A stretch of DNA of 48,971 nucleotides from Gammaproteobacteria bacterium. Its GTDB lineage: Bacteria; Pseudomonadota; Gammaproteobacteria; GCA-001735895. Location of the stretch: contig JAUVCH010000015.1 of assembly GCA_030595795.1 (NCBI GenBank), positions 1 to 48,971 on the forward strand, in the 5' to 3' direction. Below, in pieces: positions 45,655 through 48,971 of this stretch (positions are counted from its first letter, which is position 1; each line of letters begins with the position of its first letter). A model generated the notes under the pieces. It had not been told where the DNA came from. It did not search any database and saw only the letters and a list, made by a program, of their open reading frames with translations. The translations under genes were made by a program, and so were the position numbers.

Positions 45655-46512
45655 GTGAAAATCGAACACATACGTACCTTTCTGGAAATCGCCGATTGTG
45701 GGAATTTTAACCGCGCCGCGGAAATTCTCCATGTCACTCAGTCAACCGTTAGTGCCAGGGTGAAGTCGATGGAAGACAGCTTCGGTCGTCGTCTGTTTAA
45801 ACGCAGCCACAGCGGTGTCGAACTCACCTATGCCGGGGCCCACTTTCAGCAATATGCGCAGAATATCCAGCGCCTCTGGCAACAGGCGCATCAGCGCGTC
45901 GCCTTACCCGATAGCTTTAGCCATGGTATCGGGCTGGGTTCGCAGGTAAGCCTGTGGTATAGCCTGGTTTTGAAGTGGATGCCGTGGATGCGGCGTAATG
46001 CCACTGATGTTGCCCTACATGTCGAAGCCGACTATTCACCCAGTCTGATGCGGCAATTGTCAGACGGATTGCTCGATATCGGCGTGATGTATCATCCCAG
46101 ACAAACCCCCGGACTCATCATCGAAAAACTGCTAGAAGAAACATTGGTACTGGTTGCCACAGACCAGCGCAAATTACGTCAAGGCTGGGTCGAGGACTAT
46201 GTGTTCGTTGACTGGGGCAATGAGTTTCGTGCCGCGCACGGCGAGGCATTTCCAGATATGGAGACTCCCGCCATATCGGTTGGACTAGGCGCACTGGGGC
46301 TGGAATATATCCTACAGAATGGTGGTTCGGGTTACTTCCCGATACGCGTGGTACAACCACATCTGGATCAGCAGCAATTATTCATGGTCGAAGAGGCACC
46401 ACAGTTGCAGCGCCCTGCTTATATAGTTTATACCGAAACAGCTCGCGACCCCGGAACTCTAGAAATGGCATTGAAAGGCTTACGAGAAGTTGCTCTGCAG
46501 CAAGACGGATAG
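45655..46512 (+). CDS. LysR-family regulator, paralogue of the one beside tmpBA
   Basis: The N-terminus VKIEHIRTFLEIADCGNFNR then LHVTQSTVSARVKSMEDSFG and the effector domain DIGVMYHPRQTPGLIIEKLL match the LysR protein at 25894 almost throughout, with shared LSDGLLDIGVMY, VGLG-x-x-x-L and a C-terminal LKGLREV. GTG 45655 has GGGG six bases upstream; an ATG at 45643 is an alternative. It faces away from the EamA transporter gene, a plausible target. Confidence 0.88.
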   Translation: MKIEHIRTFLEIADCGNFNRAAEILHVTQSTVSARVKSMEDSFGRRLFKRSHSGVELTYAGAHFQQYAQNIQRLWQQAHQRVALPDSFSHGIGLGSQVSLWYSLVLKWMPWMRRNATDVALHVEADYSPSLMRQLSDGLLDIGVMYHPRQTPGLIIEKLLEETLVLVATDQRKLRQGWVEDYVFVDWGNEFRAAHGEAFPDMETPAISVGLGALGLEYILQNGGSGYFPIRVVQPHLDQQQLFMVEEAPQLQRPAYIVYTETARDPGTLEMALKGLREVALQQDG

Positions 46513-46513
46513 C

Positions 46514-46678
46514 TTAAATCTCCACCATCTCAAAATCGTCCTTACCCATACCACAATCCGGGCATAGCCAGTCTTCAGACACATCCTCCCATCGGGTGCC
46601 TGGTGCGATACCGTCATCCGGCCAGCCTTTGGCTTCATCGTAGACATAGCCGCAGATAATGCATTCCCACTGTTTCAT
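46514..46678 (-). CDS. Rubredoxin, 54 residues
   Basis: The minus strand reads [20 protein letters not shown] then [20 protein letters not shown] and [14 protein letters not shown]. The two CxxCG motifs, CIICG and CPDCG, bind one iron. Rubredoxins carry electrons between oxidoreductases, for example to alkane hydroxylases or peroxide reductases. It ends two bases after the stop of the LysR gene on the other strand. Confidence 0.95.
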   Translation of the reverse strand: MKQWECIICGYVYDEAKGWPDDGIAPGTRWEDVSEDWLCPDCGMGKDDFEMVEI

Positions 46679-46698
46679 GGATAGACCCTTGTAATTCT

Positions 46699-47217
46699 CT
46701 AGTATTTATTTTTTAACGATACGTAATAATCGGCAGTATAGGCCAACGACTCCTTTTCACGCTCGGTTAATGCTCTGGCTTTTTTCGCTGGCGAACCCAT
46801 ATACATAAAACCCGATTCGAGTACTTTTCCTGGAGTTATCAGCGAGCCCGAACCTACTATCACCTGATCTTCGACGATGGCATTGTCCATCACGATTGAG
46901 CCCATACCGATCAGACACAGGCTGCCAATCCGGCAGCCGTGTAGCAAAACTTTGTGGCCGACGGTTACCTGATCACCGATATGTAACTCAGCGCCTTTCG
47001 GATTAAACTCGCTAGCGTGCGAACCATGCAGCACCGAACCATCCTGGATATTGGTCGATTTGCCGATGCGAATAATATTCACATCACCGCGGATGGCGCT
47101 AATCGGCCATACCGAACTGTCTTCACCGATGACCACATCACCAATGACTACAGCACTTTCATCGATAAAAGCCGAGTCGGCAACAGTGGGCAAAACCGCT
47201 TCGAACTCTTTAAGCAT
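46699..47217 (-). CDS. Gamma-carbonic anhydrase-family protein (YrdA/CaiE-like)
   Basis: The 172-residue left-handed beta-helix protein has hexapeptide repeats ([40 protein letters not shown]) and the three metal His positions in [16 protein letters not shown]. Family members bind zinc or iron; carbonic anhydrase activity is not always present. Rubredoxin follows 20 bases downstream in the same direction; ubiA is divergent. Confidence 0.9.
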   Translation of the reverse strand: MLKEFEAVLPTVADSAFIDESAVVIGDVVIGEDSSVWPISAIRGDVNIIRIGKSTNIQDGSVLHGSHASEFNPKGAELHIGDQVTVGHKVLLHGCRIGSLCLIGMGSIVMDNAIVEDQVIVGSGSLITPGKVLESGFMYMGSPAKKARALTEREKESLAYTADYYVSLKNKY

Positions 47218-47290
47218 ACATCTTCCTGACAGTGACGGAATAGCACGTTATAGTATCTAAATTCAGGACTATAAATAAGTATTATTCCGC

Positions 47291-48163
47291 ATGACCGCAT
47301 CACTTATCTGGCAAAGGATTCGACTTTATTCGGAGCTAATCCGTTTTCAAAAACCAATCGGCTCTTATCTATTGCTATGGCCGACATTATGGGCACTCGC
47401 AATTGCCGCAGAAGGTAGCCCGGATCACTGGATTCTATTCGTGTTTGTTGCTGGTGTCTTCCTTATGCGCTCCGCAGGTTGCGCGATAAACGACTATGCC
47501 GACCGCGATATCGATTTACACATAGCGCGCACCCAGGAACGCCCCTTAACCAGCGGCAAAATAACACCGAAGGAAGCGCTTTTGGTATTTGCCCTGCTTT
47601 CCCTGCTGTCGTTCGCTCTGGTTTTAACTTTAAATCGGTTTACCATTTTGCTGTCCATAGTCGGTGTTTTACTCGCTGCCAGCTATCCGTTTATAAAACG
47701 TTATCATTATCTACCCCAGGTTCACCTCGGTGCCGCTTTCGGCTGGGCTATACCCATGGCTTTTGCCGCCCAAACCGATGCTTTACCGAAACAGGCCTGG
47801 CTACTCTTTGTGGCCAATATTATCTGGGCAGTGGCCTACGACACCATGTATAGCATGGCTGACCGGGAAGACGATTTGCGCGTCGGCGTAAAATCTAGCG
47901 CGATATTATTCGGTGAATACGACCGTATCGTTGTCGGCCTGTTGCAGTTTTTGTTTATATTGACGCTGGCATTAACAGGTCGTGAACTGGGATTTTCGGG
48001 CTTTTATTATTACACCCTGTTTGTTGCCTCGCTGTTTTTGGTCTACGAGCAAATCGTTATCAACAAACGCGACCCCGCGAAATGTTTCGAGGCTTTTTTG
48101 CATAACCACTGGGTGGGCGCGATTGTGTTTGCCGGTATTATGGGGCATTACTACGCACTTTGA
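47291..48163 (+). CDS. ubiA: 4-hydroxybenzoate polyprenyltransferase
   Basis: The 290-residue membrane protein adds the polyprenyl tail to 4-hydroxybenzoate in ubiquinone synthesis. It has eight or nine hydrophobic segments, the first aspartate motif in CAINDYADRDID, and the second in YDTMYSMADREDD. The start is ATG 47291. No ubiC is seen next to it. Confidence 0.95.
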   Translation: MTASLIWQRIRLYSELIRFQKPIGSYLLLWPTLWALAIAAEGSPDHWILFVFVAGVFLMRSAGCAINDYADRDIDLHIARTQERPLTSGKITPKEALLVFALLSLLSFALVLTLNRFTILLSIVGVLLAASYPFIKRYHYLPQVHLGAAFGWAIPMAFAAQTDALPKQAWLLFVANIIWAVAYDTMYSMADREDDLRVGVKSSAILFGEYDRIVVGLLQFLFILTLALTGRELGFSGFYYYTLFVASLFLVYEQIVINKRDPAKCFEAFLHNHWVGAIVFAGIMGHYYAL

Positions 48164-48178
48164 GGTTATCAGATACCC

Positions 48179-48971
48179 TCAATCCGCAATAATAGTTCGA
48201 TTTCGACCCAGTGATTTAGCCTTATATAAAGCTGAATCACAACGACTGACCAGGTCTTCAGCCGATTCCTTGGACAAATAACAAGCTAAACCGATAGAAA
48301 CCGTAACCTTGCCGATCTTTTCCCCTGTCGTTGTATGCTTTAACCGTAGCCTCTCTATGGTTCGACGGATATTTTCGGCCACGGTAAAAGCACCTGTTAT
48401 CGGTGTATCCGGTAATATGATTGCAAATTCTTCCCCGCCGTAACGAGCCAGGTAGTCGTTGCCTCGCACCATGTTGCTCAATTGCCTGGCAATACCGACA
48501 AGAACCTTGTCTCCAACCAGGTGTCCATGCGTATCGTTCACCTCTTTGAAATGATCAACATCCAGGATTATCAGGCAGAGATTGCGTTCTTTGCTTTTAG
48601 ACTTATTCATATCGCTAAGCGCAATATCGAATCCCCGACGATTATTTAGGCCGGTCAGGGCATCGCTCGTGGCCTGCTTTCGAGCGGAGTCGAGTTTAAT
48701 TTTTAAAGACCGGATTTCCTGCGTTGTCTCCTGCAACGAAGATTCAAAGTTACTGGTTTCATCAGCAATAACCCTGGTTTCAGCGATGATCTCGGAGGCT
48801 ACACCTAGTATTATTTTTGGATCATTGCTCACAGCAAGAGTTTCTATCTTGGATTCGAGAATATCTCTTGAAACGGCGGTTTTCCCTGAAACATCAATTA
48901 CCATCCCTAAAATTTGGACGATTATCATTAAAAGTTCAGGTGCAAGTGGGGATTTGTCTTCATCACTACAC
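48179..48971 (-). CDS. GGDEF diguanylate cyclase, 5' end beyond the window
   Basis: The frame stays open through the window end: 14 codons (CSDEDKSPLAPELL) precede the first ATG at 48928, so the real start is probably outside. A helical region with possible coiled coil (about 80 residues) leads to a GGDEF domain with DALTGLNNRRGF, DVDHFKEVNDTHGHLVGD and an intact active-site GGEEF in ARYGGEEFAIILP. It makes cyclic di-GMP. The input domain cannot be seen fully. Confidence 0.87.
   Translation of the reverse strand, partial: CSDEDKSPLAPELLMIIVQILGMVIDVSGKTAVSRDILESKIETLAVSNDPKIILGVASEIIAETRVIADETSNFESSLQETTQEIRSLKIKLDSARKQATSDALTGLNNRRGFDIALSDMNKSKSKERNLCLIILDVDHFKEVNDTHGHLVGDKVLVGIARQLSNMVRGNDYLARYGGEEFAIILPDTPITGAFTVAENIRRTIERLRLKHTTTGEKIGKVTVSIGLACYLSKESAEDLVSRCDSALYKAKSLGRNRTIIAD

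Overview
The window looks like a piece of chromosome from a free-living, probably marine gammaproteobacterium. This is an inference from gene content: the rplU-rpmA-obgE-proB block, an E. coli-type YcaO, YghU-like and UbiA-like proteins, and many scavenging genes for organic nitrogen and phosphorus compounds. I see no tRNA, rRNA, CRISPR array or phage region.

Layout. 1-820 holds decayed sequence: a TcdA-type fragment and a cyclase relic in which a SAM domain start is joined directly to a TPR end. 821-6752 holds an aromatic amino acid lyase homologue without the usual cofactor-forming serine, two unknown paired genes, a YghU-like glutathione transferase, PPK2, a Lys/Ala-rich coiled-coil protein and a Nudix hydrolase. 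6851-13298 is a seven-gene minus-strand operon: DeoR-type regulator, Ugp-like ABC importer, an endonuclease/exonuclease/phosphatase-fold enzyme and a HAD phosphatase, with repeated TTCGTT boxes upstream. 13571-14907 holds a REP pair and a decayed REP-associated tyrosine transposase (one amber codon) flanked by inverted repeats. 15021-23973 holds an arginase-family hydrolase, a GMC oxidoreductase, a secreted trypsin-like protease overlapping an FHA-membrane protein, a PAS/sigma-54 activator, a cupin/SDR pair and an HxlR regulator.

24022-26742 is a TmpA/TmpB-like pair of non-heme iron oxygenases next to a divergent LysR gene, pointing to degradation of a quaternary-amine phosphonate such as 2-(trimethylamino)ethylphosphonate. 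27217-33374 holds VF530-like and DUF3087-like genes, a tartrate/D-malate dehydrogenase homologue, a small outer-membrane-type protein, a P460-like lipoprotein and an FAD-GcvT demethylase of the dimethylglycine/sarcosine dehydrogenase type. 33422-34011 is a HigBA toxin-antitoxin pair. 34243-38032 is a three-gene operon with both subunits of an N,N-dimethylformamidase-like amidohydrolase and a creatinase-like M24 protein.

38602-48971 is mostly core genome: an OsmC-YcaO fusion, rplU, rpmA, obgE, proB, a DODA-type dioxygenase, an EamA transporter, a second LysR gene closely similar to the one beside tmpBA, a rubredoxin, a gamma-class carbonic anhydrase homologue, ubiA, and a GGDEF protein cut by the window end.

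Taken together, the accessory genes suggest a cell that takes in small methylated amines, amides, phosphonates and glycerol phosphate compounds. The most novel-looking unit is the dimethylformamidase-like operon; the lyase without its MIO serine and the TmpAB-like locus come next.
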